Shown one piece after another: positions 25,915 to 35,057 of a stretch of 64,000 nt of DNA. A model generated the notes under the pieces. The model was not told where the DNA came from. It searched no databases and saw only the letters and a program-made list of their open reading frames with translations. The stretch spans positions 558,001 to 622,000 of the forward strand of contig NZ_JACHIF010000003.1 of assembly GCF_014203045.1 (NCBI RefSeq), given 5' to 3'. Each line of letters starts with the position of its first letter. The stretch's first letter is position 1. Made by a program: the position numbers and the translations under genes. The stretch comes from Prosthecobacter dejongeii. GTDB lineage: Bacteria > Verrucomicrobiota > Verrucomicrobiia > Verrucomicrobiales > Verrucomicrobiaceae.

Positions 25915-27120
25915 TTAGGCTTTGATGAGGCTTTCATAAAGGGCCTTGGTGCGATGGGCGATGCTGGTCCAGCTAAAGCGCTCGACGGCGCGTTTGCGCC
26001 CCGCAAGGCCCATGCTGCGGCGTTTTTCGGGGTCTGCCATTAGGGTATTGATGCCCTCGGCGAGATCGCGAGCGAATGCGGTAGGGTCCACGGCTTCAAA
26101 AGGACTTTCTGTCTGCTGATCCAACGGCACGAGGATGCCCGTTTCGCCCGGAACCACCACTTCTTTGATTCCGCCGACGGCGCTGGCGACGACGGCAGTT
26201 TCACAGGCCATGGCCTCGAGGTTGATGATGCCGAATGGTTCGTAAATGGAGGGACAGCAAAAGACATCCGCATGGGAATACATGGCGATCTTTTCCTGCA
26301 CGGGAAGCATGGCCTGGATCCAGACAATGCCTTCTCGCTTGAGCTGTGCAGCGGTAACGGCAGCCTGCATTTCAGCGGCAATTTCGGGCGTATCTGGAGC
26401 TCCAGCGCAAAGCACGATCTGGAACCCTGGATTCATCTGCTCAATGGCTCGGACGAGGTGGATGATGCCTTTCTGCCGGGTGATGCGGCCGACAAATAAG
26501 ACGAAAGGTTGGTCGGGATTGACGCCATGCTTCCGCAGGATTTCTGGAGCTTCGATGCGGTGATACTCTTCAGGATCAATGCCATTGTGGATGACGTGGA
26601 TCTTATGTGGGTCCAGCGGAAACAGGCGAAGAAGGTCGCATTTGGTTTCTTCGGAAACGGCCACGACGGCATCAGCCATTTCCAGCGCGGTCTTCTCCAG
26701 CCAGACGGTGAAGTCATATCCGCCGCCGAGCTGCTCCCGTTTCCATGGGCGAAGGGGCTCCAGGGAGTGAACGGTGAGAACCATGGGGAGGCCGTAGTTC
26801 AGTTTGGCCAGAATACCGCCAAAATGAGAATACCAGGTATGCAGGTGCACAACTTGGGCATCAATGTTGCGGGTATTAAAGTCCAGGCAACGCTGGAGGG
26901 CACCGAAGACAGATTTAAGATTGGCAGGGCTGGTCCAGCTTTCTGCATTTAAGCCTGTGCCATGGACGGTGAGTTGAGGATCCGTGCTTTCTTGGTCCCC
27001 AAAGCAGCGCACCTCCACTTCCATGAGCTTGGCCAGCTCGCGTGTGAGGTATTCGACATGCACTCCGGCACCCCCATAAATGTGGGGCGGATATTCGTTG
27101 GTGAGGAAAAGGGACTTCAT
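25915..27120 (-). CDS. glgA: GT4-type glycogen synthase
   Basis: A 401-residue retaining GT-B glycosyltransferase. It starts MKSLFLTNEYPPHIYGGAGVHVEYL, a sequence typical of short GT4 glycogen synthases found in actinobacteria and others. Donor-site features are VLFVGRITRQKGI, CCPSIYEPFGIINLEAMACETAVVAS and VVPGETGILVP. It probably elongates alpha-1,4-glucan from (A)DP-glucose, or makes maltose-1-phosphate (GlgM type). No glgB or glgC is nearby to decide. The next gene downstream on this strand is ridA. Confidence 0.85.
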   Translation of the reverse strand: MKSLFLTNEYPPHIYGGAGVHVEYLTRELAKLMEVEVRCFGDQESTDPQLTVHGTGLNAESWTSPANLKSVFGALQRCLDFNTRNIDAQVVHLHTWYSHFGGILAKLNYGLPMVLTVHSLEPLRPWKREQLGGGYDFTVWLEKTALEMADAVVAVSEETKCDLLRLFPLDPHKIHVIHNGIDPEEYHRIEAPEILRKHGVNPDQPFVLFVGRITRQKGIIHLVRAIEQMNPGFQIVLCAGAPDTPEIAAEMQAAVTAAQLKREGIVWIQAMLPVQEKIAMYSHADVFCCPSIYEPFGIINLEAMACETAVVASAVGGIKEVVVPGETGILVPLDQQTESPFEAVDPTAFARDLAEGINTLMADPEKRRSMGLAGRKRAVERFSWTSIAHRTKALYESLIKA

Positions 27121-27248
27121 GGGAGCAGGCTGCTTTCTAGCCCATTCCCGCGTGCTGACGCAAGAGGAAGCGCATCATTCGCGCAACCTGCCTGATCCTC
27201 TTGCTCTTAAACTCCGTGACTCCAGGACATTCGCTGCCCAGAGAGCTA

Positions 27249-28253
27249 CTATTTAAAGTGTTTGGCTGCTGCGTTCAGGTGCGCCGCATATTCTTCCGTC
27301 CGCATTTCCACACGTTCGCGAATGCTGCGTTCACCGATGCCGTCATGCTTGGTGGCGACGAGGGCTTTGAGCAGGTTGATCAGATCCCGGACGTCGCTCA
27401 TCATGACATATTCAGGCGCGATTTTTTTGTTCGCGTCCATGTTATGATAGTTGCCTAACGGGATCGAGATGCCGGTGCTGCGGATGCCTGCGGCCTGCAT
27501 GGCGGTGGCTTCACAAGCACCTGCATCAAGGAGGCAGCGCTGTACACGAATGCCTTGTTCTTTGGCCGTGGTCATGAGAACGGCCGTGCCTTCACTGTCA
27601 AAGATAGAAAGGCGATCTCCCACACGGACGACGGGGCCACCGCTCATCACCGCACCATTGACCGGGCGGCTGGTTTCGATGGAAAGGAAGACGTCATCGG
27701 TGCCAAAGGGCCACTTTTGGGCGATGTGCCAGGCACCCAGGAAGCCGACTTCTTCGGCGCGGGTAAAGACGGCGTGGAAAGTGGTGCTGAGGTCTAGCGC
27801 GGCAAGTTCCCAAAATGTCGCGACAATGACGGCGCAGCCGACAAGGTCATCGCAGGCGGTGGCTTCGATTTTTTCATCCGTGACGTTTGCTGGGAAGACC
27901 CATGTGGCGATGTCACCTTTAGGCTTGGCGCGAAGACCGCGCTTCACACCTGCTTCGACTTCAGGTTTAGGGACGCCGCCGAGGAATTCAAAGTCGTCTT
28001 TGCCCGTGCTGCCTGGAGTGCGCACGAAAGCGGGGTGATCCATGTGAGCTCCGAGCACCCAGGTGGGCTTGCTCTTGCTTTTGCCATTCTTGTAGGTGGC
28101 GAGCAGGTTGCCATATTTATCACGCTTGGTTTTCACGTGGGGGCAATCCTTCAGCAGCGACTCGATTTCGGCACGAACATGGTATTCGTGGAAAGGAGCG
28201 GTGGGCTGCTTTAGAATTCGCTTGAGAATGGTTGTGAGGTTGGGCACTGCCAT
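27249..28253 (-). CDS. M42-like zinc aminopeptidase
   Basis: A 334-residue di-zinc peptidase from ATG 28253 (MAVPNLTTILKRILKQP). The co-catalytic metal ligands can be followed: LGAHMDHP (HxD), ACDDLVGCAV (Asp), TRAEEVGFLGA (Glu-Glu) and IETSRP, ending with the His in IPLGNYHNMD. The layout is that of M42 glutamyl aminopeptidases and the related endoglucanase M-type proteins, although the sequence is divergent. Cytoplasmic peptide degradation is the likely role. Its start abuts the divergent acyltransferase reading frame. Confidence 0.85.
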   Translation of the reverse strand: MAVPNLTTILKRILKQPTAPFHEYHVRAEIESLLKDCPHVKTKRDKYGNLLATYKNGKSKSKPTWVLGAHMDHPAFVRTPGSTGKDDFEFLGGVPKPEVEAGVKRGLRAKPKGDIATWVFPANVTDEKIEATACDDLVGCAVIVATFWELAALDLSTTFHAVFTRAEEVGFLGAWHIAQKWPFGTDDVFLSIETSRPVNGAVMSGGPVVRVGDRLSIFDSEGTAVLMTTAKEQGIRVQRCLLDAGACEATAMQAAGIRSTGISIPLGNYHNMDANKKIAPEYVMMSDVRDLINLLKALVATKHDGIGERSIRERVEMRTEEYAAHLNAAAKHFK

Positions 28254-28295
28254 GTGCCTACCGTAACGACCTTTTTCCAACCCACAAACGCCAAG

Positions 28296-29279
28296 GTGAA
28301 GAACCTCCGATATTTCTGCGAGACCCTTTTGGTCGCTTCTGCTGCCTGGTTGCTGCCCAGGCTGCCCCGTTCTGTCATTCTGGCGATGTCCAAAGGGGTG
28401 GGCTTTGCCGCCTATCACTTGGACATCAAAGGCCGAAAAACCGCCTTGGAAAATTTACGCGTCGCTTTCCAAGGGGAATACACTCTGGCGGATCGCCAGC
28501 GGATCGCTCGACAATCTTACCAAACTTTTGCCCGCACATTTCTGGATCTTTTTTGGGCAGCATCGCTCACACACGAGACTTGGCAGCAGCACATCACGAT
28601 CCAGATGTGCGATGCCCAGGCGGAGGCCACTGCGCGTGAGACGGGGGGTGTGTGGGTAACACCCCATTTTGGAAACTTTGAATTTGTCAGCCTGATTTGG
28701 GGATTTCGCGGCATTCCTTTCACTGTCGTCGCTCAGGATTTTAAGAATCCTGGATTGACGGCCATTTTTAAGCGGTTGCGTGAGCATTCGGGTCACACGG
28801 TGATCCCGCAAGAAAGTGCGATGCTGAAGCTGATGAAAGCTCTGAAACGCAAAGGGCATGCGGGCCTGCTAACCGATCTGAACATTTCACCTGGGAAAGC
28901 CGCCACTGCCATACGTTGTTTTGGGCTGCTAACGTGCGTGCCGACCCTGCATGTTCAACTGGCCATGCGTCTGGGGCTTTCCATCATGACGGGGGTCTGC
29001 CTGCCCTTGCCTGACGGGCGTTATCAGGTCTCCATTTTCGAAGCTTTGCGGCCGCAACCCGACGAGGACGTCACGATCGTGACCCAGCGCGTGTGGGATC
29101 ATTTTGAGAAAGCCATCCGGAAAAATCCCGAATGCTGGCTATGGATGTACAAACACTGGCGCTACCTGCCGAGCCGGGGCACCTACCCTGACTACCCGAC
29201 CTATGCCAAACCTTCGCGCAAGTTTACCGCGATGCTGGAGACGATGGGATTGGCGGAACCGCCGCCCCCAGCGGCATGA
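28296..29279 (+). CDS. lipid A / lysophospholipid acyltransferase (LpxL/HtrB-like)
   Basis: A protein of about 327 residues with an N-terminal membrane anchor (ETLLVASAAWLLPRLP) and the acyltransferase motif HFGNFE (HX4E) in VTPHFGNFEF. KGHAGLLTDLNISP, CVPTLHVQLAMRLGLSI and NPECWLWMYKHWRY are typical of LpxL/LpxM, which add secondary acyl chains to lipid A at the inner membrane. The start is uncertain: GTG 28254 would abut the divergent peptidase start, leaving no promoter room, so GTG 28296 is preferred. Confidence 0.87.
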   Translation: MKNLRYFCETLLVASAAWLLPRLPRSVILAMSKGVGFAAYHLDIKGRKTALENLRVAFQGEYTLADRQRIARQSYQTFARTFLDLFWAASLTHETWQQHITIQMCDAQAEATARETGGVWVTPHFGNFEFVSLIWGFRGIPFTVVAQDFKNPGLTAIFKRLREHSGHTVIPQESAMLKLMKALKRKGHAGLLTDLNISPGKAATAIRCFGLLTCVPTLHVQLAMRLGLSIMTGVCLPLPDGRYQVSIFEALRPQPDEDVTIVTQRVWDHFEKAIRKNPECWLWMYKHWRYLPSRGTYPDYPTYAKPSRKFTAMLETMGLAEPPPPAA

Positions 29280-29330
29280 TTCCGCCGTTGCGTATCCCGC
29301 CTTCCTTGCTACCCACTAGAACATTCTCAG

Positions 29331-29777
29331 ATGACACAACTCTTCGAAATCCTCGGCCAGTTCGACCACGAAAGCGATTGCCAGAAGCTGCTTTACGCCC
29401 CTCTTCCTCAAAAGCTCACCTATCGTGAGAGCACCGTTTACAAGGTGGACTACGAAGGGGATGCGGCAGCTCTGGAGGGTTTTGTGCGCCAAGTGCTGCT
29501 GGACCCAATCAGCCAAACTCTGCGCGATGGCGAAACGGGCGCTTTTGAAAAGGCTAAATTCACTCTCGAATATGGGATGAAGGGTGGAGCACTGGATCTG
29601 GAAAAAGAAATGATCCTGAACTACTATCGCGCCCTGGAAAACCCTGGTTTCCAAATCTCCAAGCTGACTCTGCGGAAGCGGGTCTATGTCTTTGGTGAGC
29701 AGGCGGACTCTAAGCCTTTCGTGCGCGATATTTGCAACCCGGCCATCCACACCTGGGAAGTGCGGCAGGCTGCCTAA
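29331..29777 (+). CDS. conserved hypothetical protein
   Basis: A 148-residue soluble acidic protein, with no signal peptide and no membrane segment. It begins MTQLFEILGQFDHESDCQKLLYAPLP. A middle region of alternating strands and helices (VYKVDYEGDAAALEGFVRQVLLD) hints at an alpha/beta ferredoxin-like fold. I do not recognise the family. It is 51 bp after the acyltransferase and 10 bp before the M50 peptidase, so all three may share a transcript. Confidence 0.75.
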   Translation: MTQLFEILGQFDHESDCQKLLYAPLPQKLTYRESTVYKVDYEGDAAALEGFVRQVLLDPISQTLRDGETGAFEKAKFTLEYGMKGGALDLEKEMILNYYRALENPGFQISKLTLRKRVYVFGEQADSKPFVRDICNPAIHTWEVRQAA

Positions 29778-29787
29778 GCCCTCCGCC

Positions 29788-30429
29788 ATGCTGCGTTTTT
29801 CTTTTCTTGGTTTCCCGGTGGTCATTCACTGGGTTTTCTGGCTGACGATGGCCATGCTCGGCGGTGGTTTTTATGCCGATACCTCCGAGGAAATGCAGCG
29901 GGTATTGGTGTGGGTCGTTGCTGGTTTTTTGTCCATCTTCATTCATGAACTGGGCCATGCGCTGACCATGCGCCACTACGGGGCCCAGCAGGTCCACATC
30001 GTGCTGCATGGTTTTGGAGGGTATGCCAATGGCATCCGGCGTTTTTCCCGCACCCAGGATTTCTTCGTCAGTGCCGCAGGCCCGTTTTTTCAGATTGCCG
30101 CTGGCGTGGCCATGTGGTGGCTGGTGGATGAATGGCCTCCGCAGCAGGTGCTGGGGAAGTACTTCATGGATAAGTTCATCAACGTGAGCTTGTTCTGGGC
30201 CGTGCTGAATCTATTCCCCATCATCCCGCTCGATGGCGGCCATATCATGCAGGCCATCTTAGGGCCACGGCGGCAAAAGATAGCCCTCATCATCAGCATG
30301 GTCTGTGCCGTGGGGTTCGGCATCTGGGCTTTGACGATCGGCCAAATCTTCATCGTGATTTTCTTTGCCATGTTCGCCTTCAATAATTGGAAACAGTGGA
30401 AGGGTGAACCGCCAACGATGATGCCCTAA
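29788..30429 (+). CDS. M50 site-2-type membrane metalloprotease
   Basis: A 213-residue integral-membrane zinc protease of the compact type. HELGH at residues 53-57 (IFIHELGHAL) gives two zinc ligands and the catalytic Glu. NLFPIIPLDGGHIM provides the (N/L)DG motif with the third ligand. Five or six hydrophobic segments are present and there is no PDZ or CBS domain. Substrates of such small S2P homologues are unknown. ATG 29788 is chosen over the longer frame at 29686 because that frame overlaps the preceding gene. Confidence 0.93.
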   Translation: MLRFSFLGFPVVIHWVFWLTMAMLGGGFYADTSEEMQRVLVWVVAGFLSIFIHELGHALTMRHYGAQQVHIVLHGFGGYANGIRRFSRTQDFFVSAAGPFFQIAAGVAMWWLVDEWPPQQVLGKYFMDKFINVSLFWAVLNLFPIIPLDGGHIMQAILGPRRQKIALIISMVCAVGFGIWALTIGQIFIVIFFAMFAFNNWKQWKGEPPTMMP

Positions 30430-30458
30430 AACTGGTTTATTTCGTATCTCCTCCTGCC

Positions 30459-31787
30459 ATGTCTGCACTCGACGATCTCCTCACCTGCCTGCGTTTCCCC
30501 AGCGTCTCCACTGATTCACGGCACAATGCCGATACACGGGCCTGTGCAGACTGGCTGGTGGCCAAGCTTACCTCCATGGGGCTGACGACCGCCCTGCATG
30601 AGACACCTGGGCATCCAGTGATTGTCGCTAAAAATAAACACATCGCGGGTCGCCGCACGGTCTTGCTGTACGGTCATTACGACGTGCAACCTGCGGAGCC
30701 TTACGCAGAGTGGAAGTCTCCACCCTTTGAGCCGACCCTTCGGGACGGTGTCATCTTTTGTCGTGGAGCGACGGATAATAAAGGTCAGCTCATGGCCCAC
30801 GTTTCCGGTTTGGCAGAAACTTTGGCAAAGCAGGGTGACCTGCCGGTGAATCTCACGATCCTTTTTGAAGGTGAGGAAGAAATCGGCAGTCCAAATTTGA
30901 AGCCGTTTTTGGAAGCGCATCGTGAGGAGCTTGCCTGCGATGTGGTGGCCATTTCGGATACAGGCATGGTGGGGCCTGGTGTGGGGACTTTTACGTATGG
31001 CCTGCGTGGGATTGCTTGCATGGAAGTGCGGGTCCATGGCCCCAGTATTGACCTTCATTCTGGCATTTTTGGCGGCGCAGTGGCCAACCCTGCGACAGTC
31101 GCTGCCCGACTGGCGGCGACGCTGCATGACGAGAACGGTAAGGTTTTGATCCCTGGTTTTTATGATGCGGTGAAACCCCTGGCCGACTGGGAGCGCAGCG
31201 CCTGGGCTGAGCTGGGAGATGGGGATGCGGAGACGCTTTCGCTGACAGGAGTCCCGGCTCTTTTTGGCGAGCCTGGATTTACGGAGCGTGAGCGGCGCTG
31301 GGCACGACCCACGGCTGAGGTCAATGGCATCGGCGGTGGTTATCAGGGCGAGGGATCAAAGACGGTGATCCCGCGCGAGGCGTTTGTGAAGCTGTCCTTC
31401 CGCCTGGTGCCGGAACAGAATCCTGAAGAAATCATGGATCTGGCCAGTGAGTACCTGAAGTCCAAAGCGCCATCAAGTGTCCGTCTGGAGATCGTGCGCG
31501 GGCACACAGGCCAATCTTATTTGATGGACCCTCAAGGGGCTCTCGGGCAGGCGGCCCAGCGCGCCCTGGCCAAGACCTTCGGCGGAAAAGTGGCTCTTAT
31601 CCGCGAAGGGGGTAGCATCCCGATTGTGCAGGCTTTTAAAGAAGTGCTGGGAGCTGATACGCTGCTGCTGGGGCTGGCGCTTCCAGATTGCCAAGCCCAT
31701 GCACCCAATGAAAATTTCCCAATCGCCAATTTTGAAGCGGGCATTCGCCTCAATCAAATTTTGCTCGAAGAATTGGGCGCGGCCTAA
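30459..31787 (+). CDS. M20 family zinc dipeptidase
   Basis: A 442-residue cytosolic peptidase of the M20 carnosinase/dipeptidase group. Zinc ligands are LLYGHYDVQP (HxD), GATDNKGQ (bridging Asp), FEGEEEIGS (catalytic and ligand Glu), ISDTGM (Asp) and the C-terminal His in PDCQAHAPNENF. A lid domain lies between about residues 190 and 310. It follows the M50 gene by 29 bp. A strong hairpin lies just after the stop. Confidence 0.95.
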   Translation: MSALDDLLTCLRFPSVSTDSRHNADTRACADWLVAKLTSMGLTTALHETPGHPVIVAKNKHIAGRRTVLLYGHYDVQPAEPYAEWKSPPFEPTLRDGVIFCRGATDNKGQLMAHVSGLAETLAKQGDLPVNLTILFEGEEEIGSPNLKPFLEAHREELACDVVAISDTGMVGPGVGTFTYGLRGIACMEVRVHGPSIDLHSGIFGGAVANPATVAARLAATLHDENGKVLIPGFYDAVKPLADWERSAWAELGDGDAETLSLTGVPALFGEPGFTERERRWARPTAEVNGIGGGYQGEGSKTVIPREAFVKLSFRLVPEQNPEEIMDLASEYLKSKAPSSVRLEIVRGHTGQSYLMDPQGALGQAAQRALAKTFGGKVALIREGGSIPIVQAFKEVLGADTLLLGLALPDCQAHAPNENFPIANFEAGIRLNQILLEELGAA

Positions 31788-31806
31788 AAGGGCTGGACTG
31801 GTCTCT

Positions 31807-31838
31807 GCCCCCCTTTCGCAAAGGGGTGAAAGGGGGGC
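31807..31838. terminator. bidirectional terminator hairpin
   Basis: A perfect 11-bp inverted repeat (GCCCCCCTTTC at 31807-31817, GAAAGGGGGGC at 31828-31838) with a 10-base loop lies between the convergent M20 peptidase and O-ligase genes. It has no long T-run but is very stable and well placed. Confidence 0.75.
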
Positions 31839-31843
31839 GGCTA

Positions 31844-33235
31844 CTAGAGGTTTGCGAGCACGTAATCCCAGGTGAAAAGCACCGCCCAGGTCATGGCAGC
31901 CCCTACTCCTACATCCAGGAGGTTGATGCGGTTCCACAAGGTTTTGCCTTTGGCGTAGATCGCTTCCATGGCTGGGATAGCAATCGGAGGAGAGATGTCT
32001 TCCTCCATTTTATTTTCTGCCAGGGCTTCAGGATTTTCTGCCGCTGCTACCTGGGCCAGGTAAGCGGTTTCTGTCGCTAAATTCAGGCGATGGATGGCTG
32101 CTGCGAGCGCGACGATGAGGAAGTACTCTGTGTGGTACTCACGGTTGATCATCCAGCCGGAAATGAGGTAAGAGATGACCAGCAGCATGGCCGCTCTTCG
32201 ACATCGTTCTTGATCGGGATCATCGCGGGTGAAGCGTGCGCCGATCCACAGGGAGCGAATGGCCAGCCACATGGGGAGAAGGTAGAAAAAGATGCCATTG
32301 ATGCCCAAGTCACCGCCAACCTGCACATAGCTGGAGTGAGTGGATTTGGTCTCCCACTGGCCTTCCCAGATGATGAAGCCCACGAATTGCTTCCACCCTT
32401 CACCGCCAGGTTTTGTTTCAGTCACCCGGCGGGCCATTTCCCACACCATGAGACGGCCCTGCACGCCTTCATCCGCACGCAGGTTTCCCATCTGCTCCAT
32501 TCGGGGAAGAAAGCTCAGGGCAGAAACACCAATCGTCGCTGCCATGGCAATAGAAAGGAGCTGGATAGACTTAGGACGGCCAACGACGAAGATCAGCACG
32601 AGGAGAATCCCGCCGACGAGGAAGGCCCCTTTGGATTTCGTCTCGTAAGTGCAGTAGCAGGCCAGCGCCGCCAGGGCAGGGAACAAGATCAATCGTCCGG
32701 TGGCGCCCTTGCGCCAAAAGTAGATGACGTAGCTGAGTGGCATCGCCACGATGACGGAGTGCGCCAGCGCGTTTGGGTTGTTATGCATCCAGGTGCCCAG
32801 GCACAAACGACCATCAAAGAACATGGTGACTTCGCCCGCATTCGTGAGGTCTAGACCATATAAACTCGCCACGGCCATGGCCGCTACCCCCACAAGCATC
32901 CAGTTCCACGCCTTGATGTAGCCAAGAACGCGCTCCCAATTGGTCAAGGAATGGACCGTGAAGCCATAAAAGACGACGTATGGTAAGAAGGCCTTGAGCG
33001 TGCCATTGAAGTCTCCTGAGTACCACGAGACGTAAAAATAATAGGCCAGGATCGCCCAGTCATGCGGAGTCTTCAAGATGCCGCCACTGCCCTGCCTGTT
33101 GCGGTTGATCGCAAAGCTGATGATCCACATCAGGATCATGGGCCGGATGATATTGAAGCCTATGAGGGAAGGTATCCAGTCCTGGGGCCGGATATAATAA
33201 AGAAAAAGAAAAAACAGGGCCGTGCGATATTCCAT
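31844..33235 (-). CDS. O-antigen ligase-like membrane protein (exosortase-associated type)
   Basis: A 463-residue polytopic protein from ATG 33235 with about eleven hydrophobic segments. The N-terminal FLFLYYIRPQDWIPSLIGFNIIRP resembles the YxRPQ...P block of exosortase-associated O-glycosylation ligases. A large periplasmic loop contains GRLMVWEMARRVTETKPGGEGWKQF and ETKSTHSSYVQVGGDLG, as in Wzy/WaaL proteins. It would transfer or polymerise lipid-linked glycans on the periplasmic side. No exosortase or glycosyltransferase cluster is next to it. Confidence 0.85.
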   Translation of the reverse strand: MEYRTALFFLFLYYIRPQDWIPSLIGFNIIRPMILMWIISFAINRNRQGSGGILKTPHDWAILAYYFYVSWYSGDFNGTLKAFLPYVVFYGFTVHSLTNWERVLGYIKAWNWMLVGVAAMAVASLYGLDLTNAGEVTMFFDGRLCLGTWMHNNPNALAHSVIVAMPLSYVIYFWRKGATGRLILFPALAALACYCTYETKSKGAFLVGGILLVLIFVVGRPKSIQLLSIAMAATIGVSALSFLPRMEQMGNLRADEGVQGRLMVWEMARRVTETKPGGEGWKQFVGFIIWEGQWETKSTHSSYVQVGGDLGINGIFFYLLPMWLAIRSLWIGARFTRDDPDQERCRRAAMLLVISYLISGWMINREYHTEYFLIVALAAAIHRLNLATETAYLAQVAAAENPEALAENKMEEDISPPIAIPAMEAIYAKGKTLWNRINLLDVGVGAAMTWAVLFTWDYVLANL

Positions 33236-33420
33236 CGGGGGCGATTCGGCTACAAGCCTGCCTGTAAATCTGCCAGCCCTGACAAACAAGCTGAAACTGG
33301 ATGGATATGCTCTCTGAGTGTTTAAAGAATTCCCGCATCTCTGCGGTTGTGGAGGAATGCATCAAGTGAGCTCGACTGCCTTGACCTTTGACGGCGCGGC
33401 CTGATGATTTGGGATTACCC

Positions 33421-34611
33421 ATGTCGCTGACTTTTCTCCACACTGCCGATTGGCAAATCGGTAAGCCTTTTGCTCGGATCGAGGATGAGCAAAAGCGTGC
33501 CATCGCCCGGCAGGAGCGTGTGAGAGTGATCGAGCGTTTAGGGCAAGTGGCTCAAGATAAAGAGGCGCGTTTCATGGTGGTGGCTGGGGATGTGTTTGAC
33601 TCACCGACACCGGATAAAGGCACTGTTTCTGCTGCATGTGCAGCCATCGGTCAACTGGGGCTGCCGGTGTATGTGATCCCAGGGAACCATGATCATGGCG
33701 GCCCAGGCAGTCTGTGGGGACAGGCTTTTTTCCTCCAGGAGCAGCGGGCGCTGGCGCCCAATCTCCACGTTTTGCTCAAAGCAGAGCCTGTGGAACTAGA
33801 AGACGTCGTTCTGCTGCCATGCCCACTTTTACGCCAGCATGATGCTAGCGATACAACGGCCTGGATTCGTGGGCTGGACCTGAGTGTGTGGCAGAACAAA
33901 CCTCGTCTGATCATTGCCCACGGCAGTGTGCAGGACTTTGGACCGGGTGGGGATGAAGAGGAGGCGGGAGATGCGGCGAATCGCCTGGATTTGGCGCGGC
34001 TGCCGCTCGCTGAGTTGGATTACGTCGCCCTAGGAGATTGGCATGGCATGAAAAAGGTGTCTCCTGCCGGTCCTTGTGCGGCTTGGTATTCGGGCACGCC
34101 GGAGCCAGATCGTTTTCCGCGCGGGGAAGGGAACCTGCCGGGAAACGTTTTGGCAGTGACTGTGGAAAGGGGCACCCCGGCTCAGGTATTACCCATCTCG
34201 ACCGCGCGCCTTACCTGGCATGATGTGGAATTCCACCTCACCGATGATGCGGCGGTGAAACGATTGGAGGACCTGCTGCCCACTCTTGTCCAAGGGCGTA
34301 CCGGGCAGGATCTCCTGAGGCTGACTTTACAAGGGAGTTTGGGTATTTCTGCCTGGGGAGAACTGGAACGGGTGCTGGAAACGTGGCGCTCACGCTTGTT
34401 GCGTCTGCGACTGCATTCCCGTGTGGGCATTGACCCCTCCGAAGACGAAATAGCTGGTTTGCTCACCCGTGCAGATGCGCCGCTGGCCGCACGGGTTGCC
34501 AGCCGTCTTTTGGAGGAGAGCCAATCTCCAGAGGCGACCGTGGCGGAGCGGGCGCGGCAGTCCTTACTCATTCTACATGCGGCCTTGACCCGTTCTTCCG
34601 GCGGACAATGA
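33421..34611 (+). CDS. sbcD: SbcD/Mre11-like DNA exonuclease subunit
   Basis: A 396-residue calcineurin-fold metallophosphoesterase. The metal-binding motifs are LHTADWQIG (DxH-type), VVAGDVFDSP (GDxxD), IPGNHDHG (GNHD), IIAHGSV and ALGDWHGM (GxxH). The arrangement is that of SbcD/YhaO repair nucleases, which work with an SbcC-type ATPase on DNA ends. No SbcC gene follows in the window, so the partner is missing locally. The C-terminal 120 residues are a capping domain. ATG 33421 is chosen because it begins directly at the first motif. Confidence 0.82.
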   Translation: MSLTFLHTADWQIGKPFARIEDEQKRAIARQERVRVIERLGQVAQDKEARFMVVAGDVFDSPTPDKGTVSAACAAIGQLGLPVYVIPGNHDHGGPGSLWGQAFFLQEQRALAPNLHVLLKAEPVELEDVVLLPCPLLRQHDASDTTAWIRGLDLSVWQNKPRLIIAHGSVQDFGPGGDEEEAGDAANRLDLARLPLAELDYVALGDWHGMKKVSPAGPCAAWYSGTPEPDRFPRGEGNLPGNVLAVTVERGTPAQVLPISTARLTWHDVEFHLTDDAAVKRLEDLLPTLVQGRTGQDLLRLTLQGSLGISAWGELERVLETWRSRLLRLRLHSRVGIDPSEDEIAGLLTRADAPLAARVASRLLEESQSPEATVAERARQSLLILHAALTRSSGGQ

Positions 34612-34679
34612 GCGAACCTTCCCTCTCGCTAAATTTGATGGCATTCAGCGAGGAAGGGTGTCAGCATAATCACTGAAAC

Positions 34680-34997
34680 ATGACCTGGTATTTCAACAAT
34701 GAAGGCGTGGCCGATGGGCCCTATGAAGATGATGCCATGGCTGCTTTGTTGAAGCAAAATCGCATCAAAGCGCAGACGCTGGTCTGGCATGTCGGGGGCG
34801 AGTCTTGGAAGGAAATTTCAATGCAGGCTCCTACATGGTGGCAACCTGCTGCGGCCACCCCCATCTCCGTGGAGGCAGTGCCAAGTCCAAGACCGCTGAC
34901 CCGTGGACTGGTGCCTAAAGCCCCACAGGCGGAGGCAAAACCTCAGGCTTCAGGGGGATTTCTGAAGCGACTCTTTGGCCTGGGTGGCAAAAAGTAG
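34680..34997 (+). CDS. GYF_2 domain protein
   Basis: A 105-residue protein. Residues 1-55 (MTWYFNNEGVADGPYEDDAM...TLVWHVGGESWKEIS) form a GYF_2 domain, a small fold that usually binds proline-rich peptides and often sits at the N-terminus of membrane proteins. A Pro/Ala-rich linker and a basic C-terminus with FLKRLFGLGGKK follow. No transmembrane segment is present. Role is unknown. It lies between sbcD and the convergent rpoD. Confidence 0.8.
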   Translation: MTWYFNNEGVADGPYEDDAMAALLKQNRIKAQTLVWHVGGESWKEISMQAPTWWQPAAATPISVEAVPSPRPLTRGLVPKAPQAEAKPQASGGFLKRLFGLGGKK

Positions 34998-35057
34998 TTT
35001 CATAAACAAACGAGGACGGCGGCCGGAAATGAGGTCGCCGCTCTCCCAAGTGGCTGA